Part shown: positions 19,623-30,808 of the stretch, piece by piece | Layout of the letters: each line of letters starts with the position of its first letter | Numbering within the stretch: position 1 is the stretch's first letter | NCBI GenBank assembly: GCA_009694745.1 | Contig: SHUF01000002.1 | Span: 1 to 64,000, forward strand | Direction of reading: 5' to 3' | DNA length: 64,000 nt | From: Acidobacteriota bacterium | GTDB taxonomy: Bacteria; Acidobacteriota; Vicinamibacteria; Vicinamibacterales; SCN-69-37 | The notes under the pieces: generated by a model | The model's database searches: none | Seen by the model: only the letters and a program-made list of their open reading frames with translations | Told to the model about the DNA's origin: nothing | Translations under genes and position numbers: made by a program

Positions 19623-20017
19623 ATGAAGAAAGCCGATAAAACCGATGCCGAGTGGCGCGCCGAGTTGGCGCCCGAACAGTATGAGGTACTCCGGTGCCAC
19701 GGCACCGAACGGGCCGGGTCCAGTCCGCTCAATGTGGAGAAGCGCAACGGCATGTTCTATTGCGCCGGCTGCGGGAATCCGCTGTTTTCGTCAGAGACCA
19801 AGTACGAAAGCGGCTCGGGGTGGCCCAGCTTCTACGCCGCTCTGGATCAGGGCGTGGTCACAACCCAGGACCGGAGCCACGGCATGGTCAGAACCGAGGT
19901 CACCTGCGCAAAGTGCGGTGGGCACCTGGGGCATGTGTTTCCCGACGGCCCGCGCCCAAGCGGCGAGCGGTATTGCATGAACGGGTTGGCACTCAAGTTT
20001 GAACCGAAGGAGCAGGC

Positions 20018-20021
<4 letters not shown>
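19623..20021 (+). CDS. msrB: peptide-methionine (R)-S-oxide reductase
   Basis: [55 protein letters not shown]. Confidence 0.95.
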
Positions 20022-20569
<548 letters not shown>

Positions 20570-20572
20570 GCC

Positions 20573-20691
20573 CTACCGGATCATGCCCTTGCGCACGGCG
20601 TAAAGCACGATTTCGGCCGTGTTGTGCAGGTTGAGTTTCTGCATCAGGTTGGCGCGATGTGTCTCGACCGTGGAAAGGCCGAGGTCCTAGT
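20573..20691 (-). pseudogene. C-terminal HTH relic of a NarL/LuxR-type response regulator
   Basis: Minus-strand translation DLGLSTVETHRANLMQKLNLHNTAEIVLYAVRKGMIR* preceded by an in-frame stop; receiver domain absent. Confidence 0.75.
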
Positions 20692-20702
20692 AGGCGTGGT
20701 GA

Positions 20703-21806
20703 TCATCCTGCCTCGACCGGATCATCTTCCTCGGTGCGGCGACCGCGGTCGGTGCGACTGTCCATCGCGACCGTGGGTATCGGCGGCGGAGCGGAGAGAT
20801 CGCCCGCGTTGAGGAGTTCGTCGGTCACGTACTCGAGTGCGGGTTCGTCGGATCGCGAGAGCAGCGCTTCGAGCGCTGAGCGCGGCTGGTCCAGTACTTC
20901 GCGGACCTGCATCGACGGCCAGTGTCCGTCCGCGCGTTGCGGCACGTAGCGGCACCAGAATCCGGCGTGCCACCGCAGGAATTCCCGCGCCCGTGTTCTC
21001 CCATGCTCATCGTCGCCCCAGTGTTCAAGGGCGAGGGCGGTGTAGCGGCGGTAGATCCCGAGGCGTTCTTCAGCCGTGATGTCCCAGTAACCCGAGGTCA
21101 GTTCGCGGAAGAGCCATGGCTTGATGAGGGCTCCGCGGGCGGTCATGAGCGCGGCGCATCCGGAGGAGGCCAGGCGCTCGTGCACTTCGTGCGGGAAGAG
21201 GAGATCGCCGTTGCCGATCACCGGTACCGACAGGGCCGCAGCCACTTCGGCGATCGCGTCCCAGTTGGCAGGGTAGCGATATCGGGCCTCGCGGGTGCGG
21301 CCGTGCACAAAGACGCCGTCGGCGCCGCCTTCCACCGCCGCACGGGCCAGGTCGAGATAGTTGAGCTGATCGGCTTTCCATCCCAGCCGGATCTTCACGG
21401 TGACCGGTACCGTTACAGCTGCCTTCATCGTTTCGACAATGCGACGGACCCTGGAGGGTTGGCGGCCCAGCGCCGCGCCCAGGCCCATGCGCGTGAAGTG
21501 GTCGATCGGGCACCCGAGGTTCACATCCACGAAGTCTGCGCCTCGTGACTGTGCCAGGGCGGCGGCCCAGGCCATTTCTTCGGGCTTGTTGCCCGCCAGT
21601 TGCACGCCGAAGCAGGGCTCGTCCGGTGCTCGGCGGAGCAGCGCGAACTCGCTGCCGCGGCGCTGTTTGAGGCGGCGCGCCACTGCCATCTCACTGACGA
21701 GCACCCGAGCGCCCAGTTCCACACACAGACGCCGGAATGGCAGGTTGGAACCCTTGGTCATCGGCGCCACGACCAGAGCACCGCAGACGAGATCGCGAAA
21801 TGACAT
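20703..21806 (-). CDS. tRNA-dihydrouridine synthase
   Basis: APMTKGSNLPFRRLC, DFVDVNLGCPID, VTVKIRLGW, VFVHGRTREARY, PVIGNGDL. Confidence 0.92.
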   Translation of the reverse strand: MSFRDLVCGALVVAPMTKGSNLPFRRLCVELGARVLVSEMAVARRLKQRRGSEFALLRRAPDEPCFGVQLAGNKPEEMAWAAALAQSRGADFVDVNLGCPIDHFTRMGLGAALGRQPSRVRRIVETMKAAVTVPVTVKIRLGWKADQLNYLDLARAAVEGGADGVFVHGRTREARYRYPANWDAIAEVAAALSVPVIGNGDLLFPHEVHERLASSGCAALMTARGALIKPWLFRELTSGYWDITAEERLGIYRRYTALALEHWGDDEHGRTRAREFLRWHAGFWCRYVPQRADGHWPSMQVREVLDQPRSALEALLSRSDEPALEYVTDELLNAGDLSAPPPIPTVAMDSRTDRGRRTEEDDPVEAG

Positions 21807-21852
21807 GGAACGATTATGGCGCTTTGGTCCTTGGGCTTGTTAAAGTGTCCCG

Positions 21853-24324
21853 GTGGCAGTTCGAGTGACCAACGGTCTATTGCGCGACGGACTGCGCGCG
21901 TTTGTCGCCGAGCGGCATCCGTTCGGGTTGTCTGCGGTGTTGTCCGCATTCGACGTCCTGACAAACGTCGAAGACCTGGCATGGGTCCGCGATCGTCTTC
22001 GCTGTGTGCTGCCAGACAGGATCCGAACACACCTGACGCAACATGCGTCGCCTCCCGTGGCGACGACACCGGGCATGGGTAGCGATGTGCGAGCGGCGCA
22101 TGCTGCCGCTGAACTCGTCGAGGCGGTGGATGGTTTTCTGGCGCGCACGGCCATCGCCCAGTCGTTCACCGACGAGGAACGTGTGGAGATGTTGCGGGGC
22201 ATGATTCTGACCCGCGCGGTGGACAATCGCCTGAAACACTTCTTCTCGGGCGGGGAGGTCAAGTACGGCGCGGCCTCGTTTCAGGGGAAGGGTTTCCGGT
22301 CGCTCGGACAGGAAGCGATTTACGCCGTGCCCCTGCGTCTGCGGCGCGGACCTGCGTGGCGGTCCGCAGAGGGCGCCTGGCAGGGCGATGTGGTGGCGCC
22401 GCTCATCCGCGACCTGGGCGCTGCGCTTGCCATGAGAGGTGATGCCGACGCGGTGCGGCAGGTCTTAAGTGCGCAGATGGGCAAGGCCGGGCCGCCGATG
22501 GGCGGGCGAGACCTGCATCTTGGTGACTTCGACTGGGGAGTATTGCCGGCGTCCGCGCCGCTCACCATCAGCACCCTTACCGCCGCCGGTATGGGCTGCG
22601 CGTTCGCCCAGACCCGCAGTGGGCGCATCGCGGTGTCGTTTATCGGCGAAGGCGGCTCGTCGCTGGGTGAATGGCACGAGGCGATCAATGTCTGTGCTGC
22701 GAGGCGATGGCCGGTGTTGTTCTGCCTCCAGAACAACCAGACGGCGCTGTCCACGCCCGTGGCAGAGCAGTCGGCGGTGCGCGTGTTTGCCGACAAGGCC
22801 ATTGGGTACGGCGTGCCTGGTGTGACCATCGACGGCACTGACCCCGAGGCCATTGCGGCCACGTTTGCGTGGGCGGCTGAGCGCGCCCGCGCAGGCCACG
22901 GCCCGGCGTTGATTGAGTTGGTCGCCATGCGGATGTGCGGGCATGCCCATCACGACGACATGCTCTACCTCGGCAAAGACCCGCAGCCAGGGTGGGACTA
23001 CCCGCCACTGACGGCGCAGGGCTACGCGAATCCTGATCTGTACGCGTTCTGGAAGGAGCGCGATCCCATTCCGACGTACGCGCGGCGGCTCATCGCACGC
23101 GGCCTCATCGATGCTGCGGGTGTTGAGCAACTCAAGCACGACGCCGAGGACGTGGTGGATGCGGAGGCGCAGGCCGTAATCGCGGCGCCGTGGCCCGACC
23201 CCGCCACCGTGACGTCCGGCGTCTTCCTCGACGACCCGGTGGACCGTCGTCGCGTGGAAGTGCTGGACCCCGAAGTGCGGCGCGGTTTTCGGTCGCGTCC
23301 CGTAGTGACAATGCAGGTGGAGCCGGCGCCGCCCTTCGACAAACGCGGCACTACACTGCTCGACGCCGTGATGATGGGGGTGGGCGACGCGCTTGCCGCG
23401 GATCCTCGCGTGTTTGTGTTTGGCCAGGACGTCGGCGGCAAGTATGGCAACGCGTTCCTGCTGCTGCGGCCATTGCTTGAAAAGTACGGCAATCGCATCC
23501 TCAATTCGCCGCTGGCCGAAGGCGCTGTGCTCGGCACATGCATCGGCGCGGCGCTGGCAGGATTGCGGCCGATCGGCGAAATGCAGTTCAACGATTTCGT
23601 GGCCACCGGGTTCAATCAACTTGTGAACAACGCCGCCAAAATCCGGTATCGGTGGGGTGGCGAAGTGCCGATGGTGGTGCGGATGCCGTGGGGCGGGCTC
23701 CGCCATGCAGGCCCGTACCACTCGCAGAATACGGAAGGCTGGTTTTATCGCACGCCGGGCCTGAAGATCGTGGCCCCGTCTACGCCGCATGATGCCCGGG
23801 CCTTGATGGCGGCCGCCGTGGCCGACGCAGACCCGGTGCTGTTCTACGAACATATCGGGCTGTACCGCGACCCGCGCATCAAGCAGCACCTGGCAGACGC
23901 GGCGCCCGCGCCCCTGCCCATTGGCAAGGCCGCCCTCCGGCGGGGGGGCAACGATCTGACGATCATTTCTTACGGCGCGTACGTACACGTCGCCATGCGC
24001 GTCGCCGAAAAATTGCACGCGTCGAACATCGAAGCGGCTGTGCTCGACCTGCGCACCCTTGTGCCGCTTGATCGCGAAGCGGTCCTCGAACTCGCTCGCG
24101 CCACTGGCCGTGTGCTGATCGTTCACGAAGACTCCCGCACCGGCGGCATCGGCGAGTCATTGGCGGCGATCATTCAGGAAGAGGCGTTCGAGTGGCTGGA
24201 TGCGCCGGTGCGCATCCTCGGTTCGCTCGACTCGCCGGTGCCGTACTCGCCACCACTCGAGGACGTGTTCCTGCCCAGCGAAGCCGACGTCGAACGCGCC
24301 GCCCGCCTCCTGGTCGCGTACTGA
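21853..24324 (+). CDS. 2-oxo acid dehydrogenase E1, alpha and beta domains fused
   Basis: N-terminal ThDP-binding E1-alpha features and C-terminal E1-beta (PLAEGAVLGTCIGAALAGLRPIGEMQF, GGIGESLAAIIQEEAF). Confidence 0.88.
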   Translation: MAVRVTNGLLRDGLRAFVAERHPFGLSAVLSAFDVLTNVEDLAWVRDRLRCVLPDRIRTHLTQHASPPVATTPGMGSDVRAAHAAAELVEAVDGFLARTAIAQSFTDEERVEMLRGMILTRAVDNRLKHFFSGGEVKYGAASFQGKGFRSLGQEAIYAVPLRLRRGPAWRSAEGAWQGDVVAPLIRDLGAALAMRGDADAVRQVLSAQMGKAGPPMGGRDLHLGDFDWGVLPASAPLTISTLTAAGMGCAFAQTRSGRIAVSFIGEGGSSLGEWHEAINVCAARRWPVLFCLQNNQTALSTPVAEQSAVRVFADKAIGYGVPGVTIDGTDPEAIAATFAWAAERARAGHGPALIELVAMRMCGHAHHDDMLYLGKDPQPGWDYPPLTAQGYANPDLYAFWKERDPIPTYARRLIARGLIDAAGVEQLKHDAEDVVDAEAQAVIAAPWPDPATVTSGVFLDDPVDRRRVEVLDPEVRRGFRSRPVVTMQVEPAPPFDKRGTTLLDAVMMGVGDALAADPRVFVFGQDVGGKYGNAFLLLRPLLEKYGNRILNSPLAEGAVLGTCIGAALAGLRPIGEMQFNDFVATGFNQLVNNAAKIRYRWGGEVPMVVRMPWGGLRHAGPYHSQNTEGWFYRTPGLKIVAPSTPHDARALMAAAVADADPVLFYEHIGLYRDPRIKQHLADAAPAPLPIGKAALRRGGNDLTIISYGAYVHVAMRVAEKLHASNIEAAVLDLRTLVPLDREAVLELARATGRVLIVHEDSRTGGIGESLAAIIQEEAFEWLDAPVRILGSLDSPVPYSPPLEDVFLPSEADVERAARLLVAY

Positions 24325-24330
24325 CACGGG

Positions 24331-25134
24331 ATGGCCACTCGCAAAACCGAAGGCTGGCACGGCTGGGACACGTACGCGCCGTTCTACGACTGGGAGAACG
24401 CGCGCACCCTCGGCCGTCGCGACGTGCCGTTCTGGGTGAAGACCGTGGGCGAGACCCGCGGTCCGGTGCTTGAACTCGGTTGTGGCACCGGGCGACTCCT
24501 TGCGCCGATCGCGCGCAGTTGGCTGACATCGGGCGCAGACGCCAACCGCCGTCTGCTTGGCATCGACCGGTCCGAACCCATGCTGGCCCGCGCGCGACGT
24601 CGGTTCGCGCGAGTGCCCAAGACCATTCGTCCGACCTTGCTGCGGGGCGACGTTCGCGCGCTCCCGGTACGGCCGGGGAAACTCGGCGCCGTCGTGGCCG
24701 CCTATGGGCTGCTTCAGTCACTGCTGAACGATCGCGACCTGGAGGCCACGCTCACCTCGGCCGCAGCCGCGCTCAAGCGCGGCGGCCTGCTCGGCATCGA
24801 CCTGGTACCGGACCTCGCGGTGTGGGAGGAGTACTCGGGGCGCATTCCCATTCGGGGCCAGTTCGCGCCAGGCACCACGCTCTCGCTGGTGGAATCCGTG
24901 CGCCAGGACCGGCGCAAGGGGCTCACCATCTTCGATGAACAATACGTCGTTCGACGCGGACGCGAGGTGCGCCGTCACCACTTCACGCTGACATTCCGGA
25001 CCCTGCCGATGGCGCAGTTTCTGACGCGAATTGAGCAGGCCGGCTTCAGAGTGGACGACGTGCGCGGCAGTTATGACGGAGAGCCCTGGCACCCCGAGGC
25101 GGACGTCTGGGTGGTGCTGGCCAGACGGCGCTAG
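24331..25134 (+). CDS. class I SAM-dependent methyltransferase
   Basis: PVLELGCGTGRLLAPIA motif I, GIDRSEPMLARAR. Confidence 0.85.
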   Translation: MATRKTEGWHGWDTYAPFYDWENARTLGRRDVPFWVKTVGETRGPVLELGCGTGRLLAPIARSWLTSGADANRRLLGIDRSEPMLARARRRFARVPKTIRPTLLRGDVRALPVRPGKLGAVVAAYGLLQSLLNDRDLEATLTSAAAALKRGGLLGIDLVPDLAVWEEYSGRIPIRGQFAPGTTLSLVESVRQDRRKGLTIFDEQYVVRRGREVRRHHFTLTFRTLPMAQFLTRIEQAGFRVDDVRGSYDGEPWHPEADVWVVLARRR

Positions 25135-25138
25135 GCCC

Positions 25139-25213
25139 ACTCGGCCTTGAAGACCAGGCCGAGCTACGTCTGGAGAGAGGAACGTAGCTCGGGCTGGTTC
25201 TCAAGCCCGAGGT
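25139..25213. repeat. GTAGCTCGG(G/C)CT hairpin repeat (copy 1)
   Basis: CTCGGCCTTGAAGACCAGGCCGAGCTACGT facing ACGTAGCTCGGGCTGGTTCTCAAGCCCGAG. Confidence 0.75.
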
Positions 25214-25287
25214 CAGCCGCGTGGTAGCATGAACGATCCATTTTTCCGCCCAGAAGGGCGGCATTTCACGCGGCGGGAGATCACCTC

Positions 25288-26037
25288 ATGTCAGGCCATT
25301 CCAAGTGGCACACGATCAAGCACAAGAAGGGCGCGGCCGACGCCAAGCGCGGCAAGATTTTCACGCGCATCATCAAGGAACTGACGGTGGCGTCGCGCAA
25401 CGGCGGCGGCGACCCCGACATGAATCCCCGCCTTCGCACGATCATCGCTGATGCCAAGCAGGTCAACATGCCTGCCGACAACATCAAGCGCGCCATTCGC
25501 CGCGGCACCGGTGAAGAAGAAGGTGTCAACTACGAAGAGATCATGTACGAGGGTTACGGCCCCGGCGGTGTGGCCGTGATCGTCGATACGATTACCGACA
25601 ACCGCAACCGCACGGTCAGTGAAGTGCGGCACATCTTCGGCAAGTACGGCGGCAACCTCGGCGAGGCGAACAGCGTCGGCTGGATGTTCGACAAGAAGGG
25701 TCTGGTCGTGGTCGACAAGGCCAAAGCGCAGGAAGACACGCTGATGTCGGCCGCGCTCGACGCGGGGGCCGACGACATGAAGGACGAAGGCGACGTCTGG
25801 GAAGTGACGTGCAGCCCGGAGAACCATCAGGCCGTGCTCGACGCCGTCAAGGCCCTGGGCCTTGAGCCCGACCGTTCCGAAGTCGCCATGCTCCCGCAGA
25901 ACTACGTCACCATCGAAGGCAAGGCCGTGGCCCAGATGATGAAGCTGATGGAAGCGCTTGACGACTGCGACGACACACGCAACGTCTGGACCAACGCCGA
26001 CTTCGAGGAAAAGGACATCGAGGCCTCTCTGGCGTGA
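25288..26037 (+). CDS. yebC: YebC/PmpR family protein
   Basis: MSGHSKWHTIKHKKGAADAKRGKIFTRI...EGYGPGGVAV. Confidence 0.96.
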   Translation: MSGHSKWHTIKHKKGAADAKRGKIFTRIIKELTVASRNGGGDPDMNPRLRTIIADAKQVNMPADNIKRAIRRGTGEEEGVNYEEIMYEGYGPGGVAVIVDTITDNRNRTVSEVRHIFGKYGGNLGEANSVGWMFDKKGLVVVDKAKAQEDTLMSAALDAGADDMKDEGDVWEVTCSPENHQAVLDAVKALGLEPDRSEVAMLPQNYVTIEGKAVAQMMKLMEALDDCDDTRNVWTNADFEEKDIEASLA

Positions 26038-26597
26038 GGATATTTGGCATTGACCCAGGCTCGATTCGCACCGGCTATGGGTGCGTCGAGACTGGCGGCA
26101 GCCGCCATGTCCTGGTGACGTGCGGGGCTATTTCAGCGCCGGCCGGGTCAGGTTTTGCCGAGCGGCTTCACGTCATCCACGAGACGTTGACCCGCGCCCT
26201 TCGCGAAACGTCGCCCGACTGCGTGGCTATCGAAAACCTGTTTCATGCCCGCAATGTGCGATCGGCGCTGCAGCTCGGTCATGCGCGAGGCGTAGCGATG
26301 CTGGCCGCCGTGCAGGCCGGTGTGCCGATCGTCGAATACACACCCGCGGAGATCAAGCTCGCGGTGGTCGGCTACGGCCGTGCCGACAAGGTTCAGGTGC
26401 AGCACATGGTCAAGTTGCTGCTGGGTCTGACCGCGTTACCCAAGCCGTTCGACGCGTCAGACGCGCTCGCCGCCGCGTTGTGCCACAGCCACTCCGGCAC
26501 GTCGGCGCTCGCGCGCCGCAGCACGCGGTCGCTCCCCCGGCACCTCCGGAACTGGCGCGACTACCGGCCGGCGACTGCCGGACGGCAGGCGCCGTGA
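26034..26597 (+). CDS. ruvC: Holliday junction resolvase RuvC
   Basis: RIFGIDPGSIRTGYG, AIENLFHARNVRSALQLGHARG. Confidence 0.95.
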   Translation: MRIFGIDPGSIRTGYGCVETGGSRHVLVTCGAISAPAGSGFAERLHVIHETLTRALRETSPDCVAIENLFHARNVRSALQLGHARGVAMLAAVQAGVPIVEYTPAEIKLAVVGYGRADKVQVQHMVKLLLGLTALPKPFDASDALAAALCHSHSGTSALARRSTRSLPRHLRNWRDYRPATAGRQAP

Positions 26598-27199
26598 TCG
26601 CCCACCTTTCGGGCCGCCTCCTGGAGAAAGACGCGCGCCGCGTGCAGCGTCTTGTCATCGACGTGCAGGGCGTGGGCTACGAAGTGCTGGCGCCCCTGTC
26701 CACGATCTACACCCTTGGCGATGCCGATTCGCCTGTGGCGCTACGCATCTACACCCACGTGCGCGAGGACATCATCCAGTTGTTCGGGTTTGCCACCGCG
26801 CTCGAGCACACGCTCTTCGAGCGCCTGATCGGCGTGAATGGCGTGGGGCCGAAACTCGCGCTCGCCATCCTCTCGGGTATCGAACCGTCGGATCTGGGCC
26901 GCGCCATTCGCGACAATGATCTCGGCCGCCTCACCGCCATTCCCGGCGTGGGCCGCAAGACCGCCGAACGCCTGGTGGTGGAACTGCGCGATCGGCTTGC
27001 CCAGGACTTCGGCCAGGTTCCCGCCAGCCCCACCTCGGGCGGCGCCGCCGTGCGCGAAGACCTGCTCTCGGCGCTGGCCAACCTCGGCTACCAGCGCGCC
27101 GCAGCCGACAAGGCGGTCGATCGCGTACTCGGTCGTGGGCCGGACGCCATGGCATTCGAACCGGCCCTCCGTGAAGTGCTGAAGGAGCTCGCACGATGA
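26594..27199 (+). CDS. ruvA: Holliday junction DNA helicase subunit RuvA
   Basis: [28 protein letters not shown]-like start, [32 protein letters not shown]; start revised to 26594 (GTG). Confidence 0.94.
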   Translation: MIAHLSGRLLEKDARRVQRLVIDVQGVGYEVLAPLSTIYTLGDADSPVALRIYTHVREDIIQLFGFATALEHTLFERLIGVNGVGPKLALAILSGIEPSDLGRAIRDNDLGRLTAIPGVGRKTAERLVVELRDRLAQDFGQVPASPTSGGAAVREDLLSALANLGYQRAAADKAVDRVLGRGPDAMAFEPALREVLKELAR

Positions 27200-28239
27200 G
27201 CGACCCGCGCAGCGATGAGTCAATGCCCGGCGACCATCTTGTTGAAGCCACGCCGCAGGATGACGACGCGCAGTACGACGCGGGTTTGCGTCCACGCACG
27301 TTCGATGACTACATCGGGCAAGACCGCGTGCGCGAGAACCTTCAGGTCTCCATTACCGCCGCACGCCAGCGTGCCGAAGCGCTCGACCACGTGCTCTTGT
27401 TCGGCCCGCCTGGCCTCGGCAAAACGACGCTGGCGTACGTGATCGGGAACGAACTGGGCGTGCCCGTGCGCGCGACCTCGGGGCCCGTGATCGAGAAGCC
27501 CGGCGACCTGGCCGCGATGTTGACGTCGCTCCAGGCACGCGAAGTCTTGTTCATCGACGAGATCCACCGCATGAGCCCGGTGATCGAAGAGATTCTTTAT
27601 CCGGCGATGGAGGACCACGAACTCGACATCCTCATCGGCCAGGGGCCGAGTGCCCGGTCGGTAAAAGTGCCCCTCCAGCCGTTTACGTTGATTGGCGCCA
27701 CCACACGGGCGGGTCTCCTGACGTCACCCCTCCGCGCCCGCTTCGGCATCGTCCATCGCCTGGACTTCTATCAGGACGTGGACCTGACGGAAATTGTGAC
27801 GCGGTCCGCCCGGATTCTCGGAGTGCAGACCGTCCCGGGTGCGTGTGAGGAGATCGCCCGCCGGTCCAGGGGCACACCACGCATTGCGAATCGTCTGCTG
27901 CGGCGCATTCGCGACTTCGCCGAAGTGCGGGCCGACGGCGTGATTACGTCGGAGGTCTGCCACAAGGCGCTCGAACTGCTCGAGGTGGACGAACACGGCT
28001 TTGATGAGGCCGATCGCCGCCTGCTGCGCACGATCATCGACAAGTTTGGCGGAGGTCCCGTCGGCCTCAACAGCCTGGCGGCCGCCATCGGGGAAGAAAA
28101 AGACGCGATCGAGGATATCTACGAGCCGTATCTGATACAGATTGGGTTCCTTGATCGCACACCGCGGGGGCGGGTGGCTACCGCGCGTGCCTACGAGTAT
28201 TTCGGACTGATGGCTCCTGGAAAGGATCGATTGTGGTGA
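27196..28239 (+). CDS. ruvB: Holliday junction DNA helicase RuvB
   Basis: [56 protein letters not shown]. Confidence 0.97.
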   Translation: MSDPRSDESMPGDHLVEATPQDDDAQYDAGLRPRTFDDYIGQDRVRENLQVSITAARQRAEALDHVLLFGPPGLGKTTLAYVIGNELGVPVRATSGPVIEKPGDLAAMLTSLQAREVLFIDEIHRMSPVIEEILYPAMEDHELDILIGQGPSARSVKVPLQPFTLIGATTRAGLLTSPLRARFGIVHRLDFYQDVDLTEIVTRSARILGVQTVPGACEEIARRSRGTPRIANRLLRRIRDFAEVRADGVITSEVCHKALELLEVDEHGFDEADRRLLRTIIDKFGGGPVGLNSLAAAIGEEKDAIEDIYEPYLIQIGFLDRTPRGRVATARAYEYFGLMAPGKDRLW

Positions 28240-29231
28240 CGATGAGACCGGTGAAGATTGCGGGGTTGGGGGCGTATGTTCCGCCCGGCCTGATCACGAA
28301 TGACGACTTGTCGAAGATGGTGGACACCTCGGACGAGTGGATCCTTCAGCGCACGGGGATCCGCGAGCGTCACAAGGTGGCGCCAGGTGAGGCGACGTCC
28401 GACATCGCCAAGCCGGCTGCGCTCGCGGCGATCGCCGAGGCCGGACTCACGCCCGAAGACATCGACTTCATCGTGTTCGGCACCACAACGCCCGACACCA
28501 TCTTCCCCAGTACCGCGTGCGTGCTGCAGGCGAAGATCGGCGCCACGAATGCCTGGGGCTTTGATCTGGGTGCGGCGTGTTCCGGCTTTGTGTATTCGCT
28601 GACGACCGCGTGGAAGATGGTGGCGTCGGGAGCGTCTGACCACGCACTGGTGGTAGGCGCCGATGTCATGTCGTCGATCATCAACTACAAGGATCGATCA
28701 ACCTGCGTGTTGTTTGGTGACGGCGCAGGCGCCGTGGTGCTGTCGGTAGCTGGCCCAGACGAGCCGTGCCTGATCGACTTTGCGAACGAGATTGATGGCC
28801 ATGGCGGCGACGCTTTGTGCATGCCGGCGGGCGGCAGCCGGTTGCCGGCCTCGCATGAGACGGTGGACCAGGGTCTGCACTACATGAGGCAGGATGGCGC
28901 CGCGGTGTTCAAGTTTGCGGTGCGCAAGAGCGGGGAGATCGCCACGCGTGTGCTGACCAAGAACGGACTCACGGGCGCGGACCTGGACCTGTTTGTGTCA
29001 CACCAGGCCAATCGCCGCATCATCGAGGCGACGGCCGAGCGCATTGGTTTGCCGATGGACAAGGTCATCATCAACCTTGAGCACTACGGCAACACCACGG
29101 CCGCGACGATCCCTCTCGCGCTTGTGGACGCGCGCAAGGACGGCCGTCTCAAGAAGGGTGATCTGGTACTGCTGACGTCGGTGGGCGCCGGGTTTACCGT
29201 GGGGTCCGTCTTGCTTCGCTGGAGCTTGTAG
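28233..29231 (+). CDS. fabH: 3-oxoacyl-ACP synthase III
   Basis: [63 protein letters not shown]. Confidence 0.95.
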   Translation: MVTMRPVKIAGLGAYVPPGLITNDDLSKMVDTSDEWILQRTGIRERHKVAPGEATSDIAKPAALAAIAEAGLTPEDIDFIVFGTTTPDTIFPSTACVLQAKIGATNAWGFDLGAACSGFVYSLTTAWKMVASGASDHALVVGADVMSSIINYKDRSTCVLFGDGAGAVVLSVAGPDEPCLIDFANEIDGHGGDALCMPAGGSRLPASHETVDQGLHYMRQDGAAVFKFAVRKSGEIATRVLTKNGLTGADLDLFVSHQANRRIIEATAERIGLPMDKVIINLEHYGNTTAATIPLALVDARKDGRLKKGDLVLLTSVGAGFTVGSVLLRWSL

Positions 29232-29246
29232 ACCGCGCCAGTGGCC

Positions 29247-29465
29247 CCCTGATCGCCCTTGAGGCGTCAGGGCAGCGCCTCCGCGGAGCTGCCGCGTGAA
29301 ACCGTGCGCTGCGTCCGCGCGGCCTGCGACCCTTCGCCATCGGGCCACTCCGCACACGGCGGAGCTGGCCCTCGCATTCCGCGCTCCCTTCGCGACGGTT
29401 TCGCGCTGTCGCGTGTCGCGGCACTCCGAGTCGGCGCCGCCCTGATGCCTCAAGGGCGATCAGGG
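29247..29465. repeat. 219-bp element with 27-bp terminal inverted repeats
   Basis: CCCTGATCGCCCTTGAGGCGTCAGGGC (29247-29273) versus GCCCTGATGCCTCAAGGGCGATCAGGG (29439-29465): 26/27 complementary. Confidence 0.8.
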
Positions 29466-30355
29466 CGTGTCTTGCGGACGCCTGGTGCCTGCCGATACGC
29501 GCTGAGTCTTCGCGCGTATTGGTGGATCGAGTGGCCGTCGCGTTCTCTGCGAAGTCTCGTCGGTGCAACAAAATGGCGCGAGTCTGGCAGCGACCGCCTT
29601 GGCGTGGTTAGCCGCAGCGGCCCGCAGCTGACGGCCGACGTGGCGTCCAACGCCATGCCGTGGGTGCGCCTGATGAGCGTGCTAACATCCGCGCGGGCAG
29701 CGAGTTGGCTGGTGTAAGCCGCAAGAGGTGTTGGCCGGCATGACGACCGTGAGTGCGCTCGCATTCATCACGGCCGAGGGGCCGGTCGGCAATACGACGC
29801 TGAAGTTCAACGCGCTCAACTGCGTGCGAGGCGGCAAGGTGGTGGCAAACGGTGGTGCGGTGCTCGTGAACAACGTGCCAGGAATTCCGATGATCTGCCA
29901 GACGTAGGTACGTTCGGGTCAGCGCGCGATGTGATCTACAAACCGTCCGTGCCGGTGCGCCGGAGCAGGCGAAGATCCGCTCGGCCGCGCACCCTCGATC
30001 CGCGCGTGGCTACGCCTAACGGCTCTTCCGGGTCTACTTCAAGGTAACGCCGCTGGAGCCAGCCCATCAGAATCGCCGGCAGCCGTGTAGTCCGGCGGTT
30101 CGGGTCTCCCTCGCACCGCATCACCCGGCCTCGTCGAGGCAGATCGGCCGGGTCTGGCTGCGCCAGCAGCTGGACAAAGGCGTTGAATCGCGTCGGGTCG
30201 ATGACCTGCATCATTGGTGAAGGGCTCCTGAACCGGCATTGTCACAGAGGCGTTGCGTTGTGGCTGTCCCAGATGGCACACCCCTGAAATCGCAGGTGTC
30301 GCAAACGAGACAGACGATCACGAGGCCGGCCCACTACGCTGTGTGTGGGGAACTT

Positions 30356-30808
30356 ATGACGGCCGACCAGCTCAATAACTTGAATATGTGGATGGCGATT
30401 CGCGCAATCGCGAGCGTGGTGCAGATTGCGGCCTTGGCCGCGCTCACCATCTTTGGTTATCGCTTGTACGCGCACAGCCGGCGGACGATTGATGCACTGG
30501 AGCGCCGCCATATTGAACCACTCACACGGCGTGTGAACGACGTGCTCGATACCGTCAGCACGGAAGTGGCACGTATCCGCCATGCCGGCGACCGTGTGCA
30601 GCAGACGGTGCAGGGCATCAACGGCGGACTCAGCCATGCGGCATCCGTCGTGACCGCCACGGTGATGCCCGGCTGGGTCGTCACAAAAGGTGTGCTGGCT
30701 GCCGCGTCGGCGTTTCGCGCTGCGGGCAAGAGCGCACGCCTGAAGCGGCCAGCCCCAAAAGATCGTGATCTCGACCGGTTCGTTAACGAAGGAGGCAATG
30801 ATGCGTGA
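30356..30808 (+). CDS. hypothetical single-TM protein (DUF948-like)
   Basis: One TM helix then coiled-coil-like helix; followed by a YtxH-like gene; ATG at 30356 chosen over the ORF-track start. Confidence 0.6.
   Translation: MTADQLNNLNMWMAIRAIASVVQIAALAALTIFGYRLYAHSRRTIDALERRHIEPLTRRVNDVLDTVSTEVARIRHAGDRVQQTVQGINGGLSHAASVVTATVMPGWVVTKGVLAAASAFRAAGKSARLKRPAPKDRDLDRFVNEGGNDA

Noticed and set aside
29936-30214. 92-aa minus-strand ORF MMQVIDPTRFNAFVQLLAQ...
   Set aside because: Possibly a real small gene, but no recognisable motif or context; not supported enough to list.
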